NCBI RefSeq assembly: GCF_900113735.1
Contig: NZ_FOQM01000017.1
Location: forward strand, 1 to 64,000
Origin: Bradyrhizobium sp. Gha
Lineage (GTDB): Bacteria; Pseudomonadota; Alphaproteobacteria; Rhizobiales; Xanthobacteraceae
Length of the DNA: 64,000 nt
Direction of reading: 5' to 3'
Shown: piece after piece, positions 40,147 to 49,166 of the stretch
Numbering within the stretch: the first letter of the stretch is position 1
Layout: the number at the start of each line of letters is the position of its first letter
Translations under genes and position numbers: made by a program
The notes under the pieces: model-generated
What the model saw: only the letters and a program-made list of their open reading frames with translations
Databases searched by the model: none
Told to the model about the DNA's origin: nothing

Positions 40147-41421
40147 GTGACAACCCACCCCAACGATCCCAGCCTCCGCTCCTTCATCGAAATCGATCCC
40201 GCCTCCGATTTCCCGATCCAGAACCTGCCCTATGGCGTGTTCTCGACCGCGGCCAACCCGACGCCGCGCGTCGGCGTCGCGATCGGCAATTACGTGCTCG
40301 ATCTCTGGGAGCTCGAGCAGGATTCTCGCCTCGATGTCGGAGCGCTCGGTGTGTTCTCCGGGCCTTCGCTGAATGCCTTCATGGCGCTCGGGCCAAAGGT
40401 CTGGACCAGGACACGGTCGCGCATCAGCGAACTGCTGCGTCACGATCATCCGGAGCTGCGCGACAACGAGGAACTGCGCCGGCAGGCGCTGGTGCCGATG
40501 CGCGATGCAAGGCTGCATCTTCCGTTCGCGGTCTCCGGCTACACCGATTTCTATTCCTCGAAAGAGCACGCCACCAATGTCGGCGTGATGTTCCGCGGCA
40601 AGGACAATGCGCTGCAGCCGAACTGGCTGCATATGCCGATCGCCTATAACGGCCGTGCGTCAACCGTTGTCGTCTCCGGCACCAGGGTGAAGCGCCCGCG
40701 CGGCCAGCTGAAACCGCCGAATGTCGATATGCCGAGTTTCGGCCCATGCAAGCGGCTCGATTTCGAGCTGGAGATGGGCGTTGTGATTGGCCAGCCTTCA
40801 GCCATGGGTGGCATGCTGACGGAGAGCCGGGCCGAAGAGATGATCTTCGGCTTCGTGTTGCTCAACGACTGGAGCGCGCGCGACATCCAGCAATGGGAAT
40901 ATGTGCCGCTCGGCCCGTTCCTCGCCAAGGCCTTTGCGACCTCGATCAGCCCGTGGGTGGTGACGCGCGAGGCGCTGGAGCCGTTCCGCCTGAACGGGCC
41001 CGCGCAGGAGCCGATGCCGCTGGATTACCTCAAGCAGACCAAGCCGCAGAACTACGATCTGGAGCTCGACGTCTCCTTGCGCGCTGCCGGAGCGAATGCG
41101 CCCGCCGGCATCAGCCACACCAATTTCAAATACATGTACTGGTCCTCGGTGCAGCAGCTGATGCACCACGCTTCGTCCGGCTGCGCGATGAATGTCGGCG
41201 ATCTCTTGGGGTCTGGCACCATCTCGGGTCCGGAGAAGAATCAGCGCGGAAGCTTGCTCGAAATCAGCTGGAACGGCACCGAGCCGGTCGAACTGCCCGG
41301 CGGCGCAAAACGTTCGTTCCTGGAGGACGGCGACAGCCTCATCATGCGCGGCTGGTGCCAGGGCAACGGCTATCGCGTCGGGTTCGGCCAGGTCGAGGGG
41401 ACGATCTTGCCGGCGGAGTAG
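40147..41421 (+). CDS. fahA: Fumarylacetoacetase
   Basis: A 424-aa enzyme. The start is a GTG at 40147. Family landmarks: SFIEIDPASDFPIQNLPYGVFST, FYSSKEHATNVGVMFR, LPIAYNGRASTVVVSGTRVKRP, KRLDFELEMGVVIGQ (two metal-binding Glu), VLLNDWSARDIQQWEYVPLGPFLAK (Asp), SPWVV and MYWSSVQQLMHHASSGCAMNVGDLLGSGTISG. It hydrolyses fumarylacetoacetate to fumarate and acetoacetate, the last step of tyrosine breakdown. No maleylacetoacetate isomerase gene is near, so the isomer must be made by an enzyme encoded elsewhere or the Z-isomer is used directly. Confidence 0.95.
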   Translation: MTTHPNDPSLRSFIEIDPASDFPIQNLPYGVFSTAANPTPRVGVAIGNYVLDLWELEQDSRLDVGALGVFSGPSLNAFMALGPKVWTRTRSRISELLRHDHPELRDNEELRRQALVPMRDARLHLPFAVSGYTDFYSSKEHATNVGVMFRGKDNALQPNWLHMPIAYNGRASTVVVSGTRVKRPRGQLKPPNVDMPSFGPCKRLDFELEMGVVIGQPSAMGGMLTESRAEEMIFGFVLLNDWSARDIQQWEYVPLGPFLAKAFATSISPWVVTREALEPFRLNGPAQEPMPLDYLKQTKPQNYDLELDVSLRAAGANAPAGISHTNFKYMYWSSVQQLMHHASSGCAMNVGDLLGSGTISGPEKNQRGSLLEISWNGTEPVELPGGAKRSFLEDGDSLIMRGWCQGNGYRVGFGQVEGTILPAE

Positions 41422-41443
41422 CCTGCATCGCTGCCACAACCTC

Positions 41444-41560
41444 CGTCATTGCGAGCGAAGCGAAGCAATCCAGAATCCTTCCGCGGAGGGTTTTCTGCAT
41501 GCTTCGTCGCATCAGCGCAAAATTGCTACGCAATTTTGTCGCGAGCTCCTCGCAATGACG
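41444..41560. repeat. Intergenic palindromic repeat (CGTCATTGCGAGCG type)
   Basis: CGTCATTGCGAGCGAAGCGA plus AGCAATCCAGAAT at the left, CTCGCAATGACG at the right, with an internal hairpin GCAAAATTG-CTACG-CAATTTTG. Same family as 4889-4968. Confidence 0.7.
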
Positions 41561-41573
41561 GCGTGGAAACAGT

Positions 41574-41885
41574 TCAGCGCCTCTCCGGCGGCACGTCCTT
41601 GACCCGCGCGCAATGCGCCGCGACATCATCGACGCTGTACTTCAAATGCACACGCTTGTCCGACGCCGCCTGCTTGCTCGTGCACACGCCCGGCCGCCAT
41701 TCCTGCGTCGGCCGGATCGGCCGTGGTGCGAAGCCGCCGCCGCAGTTCGGGCAGACGTTGGAGAGCTTGGTCTCGACGCAATCCGCACAGAACGTGCATT
41801 CATAGGAGCAGATTCGCGCATCTATCGCGTCAGGCGGCAGGTCGCGATCGCAATATTCGCAGTTCGGTCGAAGCTGGAGGGCCAT
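41574..41885 (-). CDS. DUF1272 zinc-ribbon-like protein
   Basis: A 103-aa protein; ATG at 41885 is chosen because the domain begins right there (MALQLRPNCEYCDRDLPPDA). Cys pairs CEYC, ICSYECTFCADC and CPNCGGGF make two zinc-binding sites, as in DUF1272. The C-terminal 35 residues are extra (CTSKQAASDKRVHLKYSVDD VAAHC) and not part of the domain. Function is unknown. It is convergent with fahA. Confidence 0.85.
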   Translation of the reverse strand: MALQLRPNCEYCDRDLPPDAIDARICSYECTFCADCVETKLSNVCPNCGGGFAPRPIRPTQEWRPGVCTSKQAASDKRVHLKYSVDDVAAHCARVKDVPPERR

Positions 41886-41957
41886 GATTGAATCTCCGGG
41901 AGCTCGCGGATCATCGCAGATCACGCGCGTCGCGCGAATGCCGCATTTCCCTCCATT

Positions 41958-42437
41958 TCAGCCGGGCTTGATTTCCTTCAGCGGCAGCCGTGAGCTTTCC
42001 TTCAGCCTGTCCAGCACGATCGAGGAGCGCACATGCGCCACGCTCTGGTGCGGCATCAGGACGTCGTTGACGAGGTTGGAGAGGTCCTTGAGGTCGCGCA
42101 GCACGGCTTTCAGCACGTAGTCGGCGTCGCCCGTCAGCGAATACGCCTCCTGGATCTCGTCGATGCGGTTCACTAGCGCGCGGAAGCGTTTTGAATTGTC
42201 CGGCGAGTGGGTCGCAAGCCCGACCTGGATGAAGGCGACCACGCCGAAGCCGAGCGCCTCGCTGGAGAGGTCGGCGTGATAGCCCGAGATCACATTCTCT
42301 TCTTCCAGCCGCATCCGCCGCCGCGAGCATTGGGAGGCTGAGAGGCCTGCCAGGTCGGCGAGTTCCTGGTTGGTCAGGCGGCCATCGTCCTGGAGCGCGC
42401 CCAGGATCCTGAGGTCGAAGGCATCCACGGGAATCAT
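41958..42437 (-). CDS. Lrp/AsnC-family regulator, probably of hppD
   Basis: A 159-aa regulator. The HTH is at about 8-55 (LRILGALQDDGRLTNQELAD, LSASQCSRRRMRLEE) and the RAM ligand-binding domain at about 70-150 (VGLATHSPDNSKRF, IQEAYSLTGDADYVLKAVLR). It is divergent from hppD with 123 bases between the starts and a palindrome in that gap. Control by tyrosine, phenylalanine or a related amino acid is plausible for a gene of tyrosine breakdown. Confidence 0.9.
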   Translation of the reverse strand: MIPVDAFDLRILGALQDDGRLTNQELADLAGLSASQCSRRRMRLEEENVISGYHADLSSEALGFGVVAFIQVGLATHSPDNSKRFRALVNRIDEIQEAYSLTGDADYVLKAVLRDLKDLSNLVNDVLMPHQSVAHVRSSIVLDRLKESSRLPLKEIKPG

Positions 42438-42451
42438 GCGCTATTGGTCCA

Positions 42452-42474
42452 TTATGTGCACGGATCGTGCATAA
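42452..42474. promoter_or_regulatory. Inverted repeat between lrp-type gene and hppD
   Basis: TTATGTGCAC (42452-42461) faces GTGCATAA (42467-42474); the arms pair except for one extra base. It lies 15 bases upstream of the regulator start, so it is a probable autoregulatory and hppD operator. Confidence 0.5.
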
Positions 42475-42560
42475 GGTAGCGGAAAGGCGTTCCGTTTGCA
42501 CGCTCATTGCGCGCCAAATGAAGGATAGTTCCGGCCAGCAGCAATTTGGGAGAACCGCCA

Positions 42561-43679
42561 ATGGGACCGTTTCCGCACGATGCACCGCCAGCCACGGTGA
42601 GCGCCGACAATCCGATGGGCACCGACGGGTTCGAGTTCGTGGAATACGCGCATCCCAATCCGCAAGAGCTGCACGATCTGTTCAAGCTAATGGGCTATGC
42701 GCCGGTGGCGCGCCACAAGACCAAAAAGATCACGGTCTATCGCCAGGGCGACATCAACTATCTCGTCAATGAGGAGCCCGGCACCCATGGTACTGAGTTC
42801 GTCGCCGCGCACGGCCCCTGCGCGCCGTCGATGGCGTTTCGCGTCGTCGATGCGAAGGCAGCGTATGACCGCGCGATTGCGCTCGGCGCAGAGCCTGCAG
42901 AAGCGTCATCCGGGCAGAAGACACTGGATGTGCCCGCGATCAAGGGCATCGGCGGCAGTCTGCTCTATTTCGTCGATCGTTACGGCGCCAAGGGCTCGGC
43001 CTATGATGCCGAGTTCGAATGGCTGGGCGCACGCGATCCGCGCCCGGCTGGCGCCGGCTTGTTCTATCTCGACCATCTCACGCACAACGTTCATCGCGGC
43101 CGGATGGATGTCTGGACCGGCTTCTACGAAAAGCTGTTCAACTTCCGCCAGATCCGATTCTTCGACATCGAGGGCCGAGCGTCGGGCCTGTTCTCCCGCG
43201 CGCTGACCAGCCCGGATGGCAAGATCCGGATTCCGATCAACGAGGACGCCGGCGATTCCGGCCAGATCGAGGAATATCTGACGACGTATCGTGGCGAAGG
43301 CATTCAGCACATCGCCTGCGGCTGCCGGGACATCCATCGCACCGTCGAAGGTCTGCGCGAAGCCGGCCTGCCGTTCATGCCGTCCCCGCCTGACACCTAT
43401 TTCGAGAAGGTCGACACGCGTCTGCCGAATCATGGTGAGGACGTTGCGCGTCTCCGGAAGAACGGCATTCTGATCGACGGCGAAGGCGTGGTCGACGGTG
43501 GCCAGACCAAGGTGCTGCTGCAGATCTTCTCCGCGAACGCGATCGGGCCGATCTTCTTCGAGTTCATCCAGCGCAAGGGCGACGACGGCTTTGGCGAGGG
43601 CAATTTCAAGGCCCTGTTCGAGTCGATCGAGGAGGACCAGATCCGTCGCGGCGTGTTGAAGGTCGATACGGCGGCGTAG
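42561..43679 (+). CDS. hppD: 4-hydroxyphenylpyruvate dioxygenase
   Basis: A 372-aa enzyme; the ATG at 42561 with GGGAGA before it is preferred over a TTG at 42546. It has two vicinal-oxygen-chelate domains. The Fe(II) ligands are the His in LDHLTHNVHRG, the His in GIQHIACGC and the Glu in IFFEFIQRKGD. Other marks are VAAHGPCAPSMAFRV and SGLFSRALTSPDGKIRIPIN. It turns 4-hydroxyphenylpyruvate into homogentisate, the substrate of HmgA encoded 2.6 kb away. It is divergent from its probable regulator. Confidence 0.95.
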   Translation: MGPFPHDAPPATVSADNPMGTDGFEFVEYAHPNPQELHDLFKLMGYAPVARHKTKKITVYRQGDINYLVNEEPGTHGTEFVAAHGPCAPSMAFRVVDAKAAYDRAIALGAEPAEASSGQKTLDVPAIKGIGGSLLYFVDRYGAKGSAYDAEFEWLGARDPRPAGAGLFYLDHLTHNVHRGRMDVWTGFYEKLFNFRQIRFFDIEGRASGLFSRALTSPDGKIRIPINEDAGDSGQIEEYLTTYRGEGIQHIACGCRDIHRTVEGLREAGLPFMPSPPDTYFEKVDTRLPNHGEDVARLRKNGILIDGEGVVDGGQTKVLLQIFSANAIGPIFFEFIQRKGDDGFGEGNFKALFESIEEDQIRRGVLKVDTAA

Positions 43680-43792
43680 AGTCGTCGTATGCCGGTGCCC
43701 AGCGCCATCGGCCAGATGGTCAGCGTCATCGCCGGCTTGCGGCCGTTAGGCGCCGATCAGGATGGTGCCTGCTTGCAACCCTTAAGCGCGCC

Positions 43793-44905
43793 CTAGCGGC
43801 CCGCGTTCCACGCAGCCGTCACCGCGGAGATCTCGGCGCCTTCCGGCTCGCGGACCGTGGACTGAGTGCGCGAGAAGCGCGGCGCGGGCGCGGGCTGCTT
43901 CACGCCGTGGCGCTCGATGAAGACATTGCGGGCGACCATATGCGGGTGCTCGGTCGCTTCGGACATGGTCAGAACAGGCGCGAAGCAGATGTCGGTGCCT
44001 TCCATGATCCTGCACCAATCCTCGCGCGTCTTGCTCTTGAACACGGCCTTCAGCTTTTCCTTCAGCGCAGGCCACGCCTTGGGATCCATCTGTGCGTCGA
44101 AATCGGCATCGGTCAGGCCAGCGTGCTCTCGCAGCAACGCGTAGAACTGCGGCTCAATCGAGCCGATCGAAACGAAATGGCCGCAGGCGCATTCATAGAC
44201 GCCGTAGAAGTGTGCACCGCCGTCCAGAAAATTCCGGTTGCGGCCTTCGGTCCAGCGGCCGAGCGTCTTCATGTCGAAGAAGAACGACATCAACGATGCC
44301 GCGCCGTCGCACATCGCGGCATCGACGACCTGGCCCCTGCCGGATTTAGATGCTTCCAGCAGCGCGGCGAGCACGCCGACGACGAGGTAGAGCGCGCCGC
44401 CGCCGAAATCGCCGACCAGGTTGAGCGGCGGCACTGGCGCTTCCTCGGTGCCGATCGCGGCGAGTGCGCCGGTGATGGAGATGTAGTTGATGTCGTGGCC
44501 GGCGGCATTCGCGAGAGGCCCTTCCTGGCCCCAGCCGGTCATGCGGCCGTAGACGAGTTTTGGATTGCGCGCGAGCACGACGTCAGGGCCGAGGCCGAGC
44601 CGCTCCATCACGCCGGGGCGAAAACCTTCGACCAGTGCGTCGGCGCTGGCGAGCAGCTCGAGCACCTGTGCGATCGCCGCCTTGTCCTTGAGATCGAGTT
44701 CGATCAGCTTGCGACCGCGCCCCGCCACCGACTTCATGCTCTTCTTCGCGCCGACGCGGTCCAGCGTGACCACATCGGCACCCATGTCGGCCAGCATCAT
44801 GCAGGCGAACGGGCCGGGTCCAATGCCTGCGAATTCGACGATTCGAAAGCCGGCGAGCGGACCGGAGGTGCGAACGGATGCGTTTTGGGCGGGTTTATCG
44901 AGCAC
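43793..44905 (-). CDS. CaiB/BaiF-family CoA transferase, alpha-methylacyl-CoA racemase type
   Basis: A 370-aa protein with a GTG start at 44905 and AGAGGAAG before it. Type III CoA-transferase fold marks: LAGFRIVEFAGIGPGPFACMMLADMGADV at the N-terminus, DLKDKAAIAQVLELLASADALVEGFRPGVMERLGL, and LVYGRMTGWGQEGPLANAAGHDINYISITGAL. GHDINY and VGDFGGG (about 135 and 165) carry the His and Asp that act as acid/base in alpha-methylacyl-CoA racemase, so racemase rather than transferase activity is favoured. It acts on branched-chain acyl-CoA thioesters in the cytoplasm. A perfect palindrome lies 69 bases upstream. Confidence 0.88.
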   Translation of the reverse strand: MLDKPAQNASVRTSGPLAGFRIVEFAGIGPGPFACMMLADMGADVVTLDRVGAKKSMKSVAGRGRKLIELDLKDKAAIAQVLELLASADALVEGFRPGVMERLGLGPDVVLARNPKLVYGRMTGWGQEGPLANAAGHDINYISITGALAAIGTEEAPVPPLNLVGDFGGGALYLVVGVLAALLEASKSGRGQVVDAAMCDGAASLMSFFFDMKTLGRWTEGRNRNFLDGGAHFYGVYECACGHFVSIGSIEPQFYALLREHAGLTDADFDAQMDPKAWPALKEKLKAVFKSKTREDWCRIMEGTDICFAPVLTMSEATEHPHMVARNVFIERHGVKQPAPAPRFSRTQSTVREPEGAEISAVTAAWNAGR

Positions 44906-44973
44906 GTGTTGCTTCCTCTGGCCGGGGCGATGCCGGTGGTTCAGCAGGCGCCTTCCGACATGCCTCTCTGGGC

Positions 44974-44995
44974 GAGTTAATCGGCTGATTAACTC
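44974..44995. promoter_or_regulatory. Perfect palindrome upstream of the racemase gene (TetR-type operator)
   Basis: GAGTTAATC-GGCT-GATTAACTC has 9-bp perfect arms and a 4-base spacer, a size and pattern typical of TetR-family operators that control acyl-CoA metabolism genes. It lies between the racemase start and the terminator of the cox-type operon. The regulator is not in the window. Confidence 0.65.
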
Positions 44996-45045
44996 TTCTC
45001 GCCTTCATGCCAGCGAGGCAAGCGCTTTTCATGCATGGGCGCATC

Positions 45046-45075
45046 AAAAAAGCGGCGCGCATTGCTGCGCGCCGC
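45046..45075 (-). terminator. Terminator of the coxSLM-type operon
   Basis: Minus strand: GCGGCGCGC-AGCAAT-GCGCGCCGC (45052-45075), a 9-bp G+C-rich perfect stem, followed by TTTTTT. It is 34 bases past the last gene of the operon. Confidence 0.85.
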
Positions 45076-45108
45076 GGAAGATTTGTGTTGAGGCGCTAGA
45101 ACGAGATT

Positions 45109-45909
45109 TCAGCCTGCTGCGGTCACCGCGCGCTGCGCCATCACCTTGACGAGGTTGGCGCGGTACTCCGCCGTGCCGTGGATGTCCGCCAGCAACCCGC
45201 TTGCGGGAATGCTGACGTTATCCAGCGCCGACGGCGACCAGTTCGTCTTCAGCGCGGCTTCGATCGCGGGCACCCGCATGACACCGTTCTGCGAGGCACC
45301 GGTCGCAGCGACGCGGACCTCACCCGATTTCGTCTGCGCAACGAACACGCCGGTCAGCGCGAAACGCGAGGCGGGATGCCGCATCTTCTCGTAACCTGCT
45401 TTTGCAGGCACCGGAAACGAGACGGCAGTGATGATCTCGCCGTCTTCAAGCGCCGTGGTGAACAGGCCCTTGAAGAAATCTTCCGCCGAGATCGACCGCT
45501 TGTTGGTCTGCACGGTCGCGGCAAGCGCGAGCAGCGCTGCCGGGAAGTCCGCGGCCGGATCGTTGTTGGCGATCGAGCCGCCGATCGTGCCGCGGTAACG
45601 CACGGCGGGATCACCCAGTACCGAGGTGAGATAGGCGATTGCGGGAATCGCTTTTTTCACATCGGCATTCGTCATGATGTCGTAATAGGTCGTGGCGGCC
45701 TTGATGGTCAGCAAGTCGCCCGACAACTCGACACCCTGCAGCTCCTTGATCTTGCCGAGATCGATGAGGTCGGAGGGACTGGCGAGCCGCTGCTTCATCA
45801 CCGGCAGCAGCGTCTGGCCGCCGGCAAGGAATTTCGCCTCGCTGCTCTTGCCGAACAGGCTGGCGGCTTCGTCGACCGAGGATGCGCGATGATAGGTGGT
45901 CTGGTACAT
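45109..45909 (-). CDS. FAD-binding subunit of a form II CO dehydrogenase-like/xanthine dehydrogenase-family enzyme
   Basis: A 266-aa protein; ATG 45909 with AGGAGGACGAAG before it. FAD-binding marks: KFLAGGQTLLPVMKQRLASP (about 29-50) and YRGTIGGSIANNDPAADFPA (about 103-122), as in CoxM. The C-terminal CODH FAD-binding domain follows (FALTGVFVAQTKSGEVRVAATG). It passes electrons from the iron-sulfur subunit to the acceptor. It is the third gene of the S-L-M operon, 13 bases after the large subunit gene. Confidence 0.9.
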   Translation of the reverse strand: MYQTTYHRASSVDEAASLFGKSSEAKFLAGGQTLLPVMKQRLASPSDLIDLGKIKELQGVELSGDLLTIKAATTYYDIMTNADVKKAIPAIAYLTSVLGDPAVRYRGTIGGSIANNDPAADFPAALLALAATVQTNKRSISAEDFFKGLFTTALEDGEIITAVSFPVPAKAGYEKMRHPASRFALTGVFVAQTKSGEVRVAATGASQNGVMRVPAIEAALKTNWSPSALDNVSIPASGLLADIHGTAEYRANLVKVMAQRAVTAAG

Positions 45910-45922
45910 CTTCGTCCTCCTC

Positions 45923-48265
45923 TTAAGCCGCGTGGATCGTGCGCCACACCCGGTCAGGGGTTGCGGGCATTTCCAGATTGTTCTTGCCGATGGCATCGGT
46001 GATCGCGTTGATCACGGCTGCGGAGGCGCCGATCGCGCCGGCCTCACCGCAACCCTTGATGCCCAGGGGATTGCCCGGGCACAGCGTCGTGGTGTGGGAG
46101 AGGTTGAAGGAGGGCACATCGTCGGCGCGCGGCATGGCGTAGTCCATGAACGAGGCCGTCACCGGCTGGCCGTTGCCGTCGTAGATGGCGTGCTCGAGCA
46201 GCGCCTGTCCGATACCTTGAACCAGGCCGCCATGGACCTGGCCCTCGACGATCATCGGGTTGATCAGCCGGCCGAAATCGTCGGCCGCCACGAAGTTGAC
46301 GAAGGAGGTCTTGCCGGTTCCGGGATCGACCTCGAGCTCGCAGATGTAAGCACCGGCCGGAAAGGTGAAGTTGGAAGGGTCATAGAAGGCGCTCTCCTTC
46401 AGGCCCGGCTCCATCCCGTCAGGCAGATTGTGCGCGGTGTAGGCCGCGAGCGCGACCATCGGCAGCGCAATCGCCTTGTCGGTCCCTGTCACCTTGAACT
46501 CGCCGTTCTCGATGACAATGTCGGCCTCGGAGGCTTCGAGGGCATGGGCTGCGATCTTCTTGGCCTTGGATTCCATCTTCTCCATGGCTTTCAGGATCGC
46601 GGTGAGACCAACGGCCGCCGAGCGCGAGCCGTAGGTGCCCATCCCGAACTGCACCTTGTCGGTGTCGCCATGGACGATCGAGACCTGACTGATGGGAACC
46701 CCGAGGCGATCCGCGACGAGCTGGCAGAACGTCGTCTCGTGTCCCTGGCCGTGGCTGTGCGAGCCCGTGAGGATCTCGATGGTGCCGACCGGATTGACGC
46801 GCACCTCCGCGGATTCCCATAGACCGACGCCAGCTCCTAAGCTGCCGACCGCCTTCGACGGCGCGATGCCGCAGGCCTCGATGTAGCAGGACACGCCGAT
46901 GCCGCGCAGCTTGCCGTCGGCTTTCGCCTTGGCCTTGCGTGCGGGGAAGCCGGCATAGTCGATGGCCTTCATCGCGGCATCGAGCGAGGCGTTGAAGTCG
47001 CCGGTGTCATAGGCCATGATCACGGGCGTCTGATGCGGGAACTGGGTGATGAAGTTGGTCCGGCGCAGCACGGCCGGATCGACGTTCAACTGCCGAGCCG
47101 CCGTCTCCATCAGACGTTCGATCAGATAGCTCGCCTCGGGGCGGCCCGCGCCGCGATAGGCATCGACCGGCGTGGTGTTGGTGTAGACGCCGATCACCTC
47201 GGCATGGATCGCCGGGATGTTGTACTGGCCCGACAGCAGCGTCGCGTAGAGATAGGTCGGCACCGACGACGAGAACAGCGACATGTAGGCGCCGAAATTC
47301 GCGTAGGTCTTCACCTTGAGGCCGGTGATCTTGTTGTTGGCGTCGAACGCCATCTCGGCATGGGTGACATGGTCGCGGCCATGCGCGTCGGTGAGGAAGG
47401 CCTCGGTGCGGTCGCCGGTCCATTTCACGGGACGGCCGACCTTCTTGGAGGCCCACAGCGCCACCATCTCTTCCGGGTAGATGAAGATTTTCGAACCGAA
47501 GCCGCCGCCGACATCAGGGGCGATCACGCGCAGCTTGTGCTCGGGAGCGATGTTGTAGAACGCCGACAGCACGAGGCGGGCGACGTGTGGATTTTGCGAG
47601 GTCGTATAGAGCGTGAAGTGCTCCTCCGCCGCATCGTAATCGGCGATCGCCGCGCGCGGCTCCATCGCGTTGGGCGCGAGGCGGTTGTTGGTGACGTCGA
47701 GCTTGACGACATTGGCGGCCTTGGCGAAGGCTGCATCGGTCGCGGCCTCGTCACCGAGCACCCAGTCATAGACCTGGTTGCCGGCGGCTTCGGGGTGAAG
47801 CTGCGGTGCGCCTGACTTGATCGCAGCGTGAATGTCGGCGACGGCCGGAAGCTCTTCATAATCGACGGTGACGGCTTCAGCAGCGTCGCGCGCGAGATTC
47901 TTGCTGTCGGCAATCACGACCGCGACGGCCTGACCGACGAAGCGCACCGTTTCCGGCGCCATCGCCGGCCATGCGCCCATCTTCATGGGGCTGCCGTCCT
48001 TGGAGGTGATGGCCCAGCCGCAGATGAGATTGCCGACCTTGTCGTCGACGAGTTCTTTTCCGGTGAGCACTGCGACCACGCCCGGCATCTTCAGCGCCGC
48101 GGACGAATCGATCTTCTTCACCTTGGCGTGCGCATGCGGGCTGCGGATGAAATGGGCATGGGTCATGCCCAGCAATTTGATGTCGTCAACGTACCGGCCC
48201 TTGCCGGTAATGAAACGCTTGTCTTCCTTGCGCACGACGCGCGCGCCGATGCCTTCAACACCCAT
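45923..48265 (-). CDS. Molybdopterin-binding large subunit, form II CO dehydrogenase-like
   Basis: A 780-aa subunit with GGGAGGACC before the ATG. It has the aldehyde/xanthine dehydrogenase a/b hammerhead domain at the N-terminus and the two molybdopterin-binding domains after it (VGGGFGSK, TGSHSHGQGHETTFCQLVAD, PLGIKGCGEAGAIG with the Glu that acts as base). The active-site loop reads DAYRGAGRPEA (about 366-376), the form II signature AYRGAGR; true CO dehydrogenases of form I read AYxCSFR. So oxidation of a substrate other than CO is at least as likely. Gene order S-L-M also marks form II. The cofactor is molybdenum cytosine dinucleotide in relatives. Confidence 0.9.
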   Translation of the reverse strand: MGVEGIGARVVRKEDKRFITGKGRYVDDIKLLGMTHAHFIRSPHAHAKVKKIDSSAALKMPGVVAVLTGKELVDDKVGNLICGWAITSKDGSPMKMGAWPAMAPETVRFVGQAVAVVIADSKNLARDAAEAVTVDYEELPAVADIHAAIKSGAPQLHPEAAGNQVYDWVLGDEAATDAAFAKAANVVKLDVTNNRLAPNAMEPRAAIADYDAAEEHFTLYTTSQNPHVARLVLSAFYNIAPEHKLRVIAPDVGGGFGSKIFIYPEEMVALWASKKVGRPVKWTGDRTEAFLTDAHGRDHVTHAEMAFDANNKITGLKVKTYANFGAYMSLFSSSVPTYLYATLLSGQYNIPAIHAEVIGVYTNTTPVDAYRGAGRPEASYLIERLMETAARQLNVDPAVLRRTNFITQFPHQTPVIMAYDTGDFNASLDAAMKAIDYAGFPARKAKAKADGKLRGIGVSCYIEACGIAPSKAVGSLGAGVGLWESAEVRVNPVGTIEILTGSHSHGQGHETTFCQLVADRLGVPISQVSIVHGDTDKVQFGMGTYGSRSAAVGLTAILKAMEKMESKAKKIAAHALEASEADIVIENGEFKVTGTDKAIALPMVALAAYTAHNLPDGMEPGLKESAFYDPSNFTFPAGAYICELEVDPGTGKTSFVNFVAADDFGRLINPMIVEGQVHGGLVQGIGQALLEHAIYDGNGQPVTASFMDYAMPRADDVPSFNLSHTTTLCPGNPLGIKGCGEAGAIGASAAVINAITDAIGKNNLEMPATPDRVWRTIHAA

Positions 48266-48349
48266 GTCTGGTCCTCCCGACCGGAATTGTTTCGACCGCG
48301 CTTTCCCTCGAAAGCGGCAGCGGTAGTGTCTTTTTCGAGGCGAGCCGCT

Positions 48350-48835
<486 letters not shown>

Positions 48836-49166
48836 GGTGTAGTCCTCCCGGGATGATTTTGATTGTTTCTAATTAGAGACCAGCGACCCGGAACTTTGCA
48901 ACTAAGATTTTGGTCGCGCCTGTCATGGACAAGTCATCGATCCCGACGAGGGCGCGACAACTTGCCCGGAAAAGGCGGAGCTGAGGACAAGATGGCCTGG
49001 CATGCCAGCCGTCATTCCCATCCGTCGCTCGTGGGCCGGCGTCACCTGGAATTGCACGGCGTGGCGAATTTACCGCCTTTTATCGATTGTGCCCTAGTTT
49101 TGCGCATCCAGGTCCGGGGGCGGGGCGCCTCCGGATCGCGGTTGACGAGAATAATGGGGGTTGGGA
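48836..49166. other. Divergent promoter region, 331 bases
   Basis: Contains the promoters of the coxS-type gene (minus) and the MCP (plus). The first 70 bases (TGTTTCTAATTAGAGACC around 48863-48880, a short inverted repeat GTTTCTAATTAGAGAC) may hold a regulator site for the oxidase operon. The part before the MCP (ATTTACCGCCTTTTATCGAT) resembles the leader of the second MCP. No gene. Confidence 0.45.
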
